Source of the DNA: JBELHO01 sp042091375
GTDB lineage: Bacteria; Pseudomonadota; Gammaproteobacteria; Enterobacterales; Alteromonadaceae
DNA length: 64,000 nt
NCBI GenBank assembly: GCA_042091375.1
Contig: JBELHO010000006.1
Location: 1 to 64,000, forward strand
Direction: 5' to 3'
The position numbers and the translations under genes are program-made. Below the pieces are notes generated by a model that was given only the letters and a program-made list of their open reading frames with translations, was not told the origin of the DNA and did not search any database. Positions 63,289 to 64,000 of this stretch are shown here, piece by piece; the stretch's first letter is position 1; the number at the start of each line of letters is the position of its first letter.

Positions 63289-64000
63289 ATGACCTACCCT
63301 AAACTTTTAAGTCCATTAAACCTAGGTTTCACTACATTAAAGAATCGAACATTAATGGGGTCAATGCACACTAACCTCGAAGAAACACCAGGAGGTTTTG
63401 AACGTTTGGCTGCTTTTTATAGCGAGCGAGTTGATGGCGGTGTTGGTTTAATTGTTACTGGCGGTATTGGCCCTAATCCTGAAGGCGCTGTTGCTAAAGG
63501 CGCAGCCCTTATGGTTAGTGAGCAAGATGTTGCCCATCATAAAGTCATTACCAAAGCCGTACATCAAAAAGGCGGCAAAATCTGTATGCAGATATTACAT
63601 GCAGGTCGTTATGCTTATAACCCTGACTTAGTCGCGCCAAGTGCCATTAAAGCGCCAATCAACCTTTTTCCTCCTCGCGAATTAAGTGAAAACGAAATTA
63701 ACCAACAAATTCAAGACTTTGTTCAATGTGCCAAGCTTGCTCAACAAGCAGGTTATGATGGTGTTGAGATCATGGGCTCTGAAGGTTACTTACTGAATCA
63801 ATTTATAGTTAAACACACCAATCAAAGAACCGATGCGTGGGGCGGCAGCTACGAAAACCGCATTCGTTTTCCACTGGAGATTATTAAACAAATAAGAGCT
63901 GCTGTTGGCCAAGCATTTATTCTTATTTACCGTTTGTCGATGTTAGATTTAGTTGAAAATGGCAGCTCACAATCCGAAGTTATTCAACTTGCTAAGGCTG
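63289..64000 (+). CDS. fadH: 2,4-dienoyl-CoA reductase FadH, 5' part (cut by window edge)
   Basis: The first 237 codons of an Old-Yellow-Enzyme-family reductase run open to the window end. It is highly similar to E. coli FadH: SPLNLGFTTLKNRTLMGSMH, VHQKGGKICMQILHAGRY, DGVEIMGSEGYLLNQF, NQRTDAWGGSYENR and FILIYRLSMLDLVE. Full FadH is about 670 residues, with an FMN barrel here, then an Fe-S cluster and an FAD/NADPH part beyond the edge. It reduces 2,4-dienoyl-CoA during degradation of unsaturated fatty acids. It is downstream of an 18-bp motif copy shared with the symporter/esterase promoter, so it is probably co-regulated with them. Confidence 0.93.
   Translation, partial: MTYPKLLSPLNLGFTTLKNRTLMGSMHTNLEETPGGFERLAAFYSERVDGGVGLIVTGGIGPNPEGAVAKGAALMVSEQDVAHHKVITKAVHQKGGKICMQILHAGRYAYNPDLVAPSAIKAPINLFPPRELSENEINQQIQDFVQCAKLAQQAGYDGVEIMGSEGYLLNQFIVKHTNQRTDAWGGSYENRIRFPLEIIKQIRAAVGQAFILIYRLSMLDLVENGSSQSEVIQLAKA

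Noticed and set aside
1..64000. CRISPR array, prophage or insertion sequence
   Set aside because: No regularly spaced identical repeats with unique spacers, no transposase or phage structural genes, and no complete inverted-repeat-bounded element were seen in the window.

Overview
The window looks like chromosome of a marine gammaproteobacterium of the order Alteromonadales, most like Colwelliaceae (Colwellia/Thalassotalea type). This rests on the low G+C content, three large TonB-dependent receptors, NhaA, many two-residue-spaced Alteromonadales-type protein families, and long AT-rich spacers. The assignment is inferred from protein style, not from a marker gene. One 100-base run of N (3610-3709) marks a scaffold join, so linkage across it depends on the assembly.

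Left part (1-29.5 kb), a mosaic of housekeeping and accessory genes. An Oar-type TonB receptor faces a RutR-like TetR regulator, which is followed by an exported endonuclease/exonuclease/phosphatase-family enzyme and an alkaline phosphatase (probable phosphate-ester scavenging). Next come a carboxylesterase, a receptor stub with no signalling domain, a lipoprotein M3 peptidase, a HupE/UreJ protein, NhaA, a PEP-CTERM-like secreted protein, an alpha/beta hydrolase, a PAS-PAS chemotaxis receptor, a signal peptidase I with a serine hydrolase, a fumarylacetoacetate-hydrolase-family enzyme, and a glutathione-dependent formaldehyde detoxification pair (fghA, frmA) with a divergent LysR gene. Gene decay is visible here: a broken copy of the chemotaxis receptor, a class A beta-lactamase fragment fused to it, and a broken small membrane protein.

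Middle part (28.7-47.2 kb). A crotonase and a DmdC-like acyl-CoA dehydrogenase precede a polysaccharide-utilisation-type locus on the minus strand: AraC-family membrane regulator, TonB receptor, three flavin-dependent halogenase-family genes (the middle one has lost its FAD, lysine and glutamate motifs), a GH3 beta-glucosidase lipoprotein and a GH5 glucanase lipoprotein. A LacI-type palindrome lies upstream of the receptor although no LacI gene is in the window.

Right part (47.45-64 kb). The 3' half of a tRNA-Leu gene, still followed by its terminator, lies at 47451-47505 in the orientation expected for the attachment scar of an element that continues to the right. Beyond it is a coherent catabolic block: two DmdC-like acyl-CoA dehydrogenases (the first a close paralogue of the one at 29.8 kb), an EthA-like Baeyer-Villiger monooxygenase with an alpha/beta hydrolase and an SDR, a Crp/Fnr-family regulator, a TonB receptor, a GPH-type symporter, a type-B carboxylesterase, a MATE exporter and fadH (cut by the window edge). 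Two near-identical palindromes (TGTCAC-N4-GTGACA) precede the dehydrogenase and monooxygenase operons, and three copies of an 18-bp motif precede the transporter, esterase and fadH. The whole reads as uptake and oxidation of an unknown lipophilic ketone or ester, feeding beta-oxidation.
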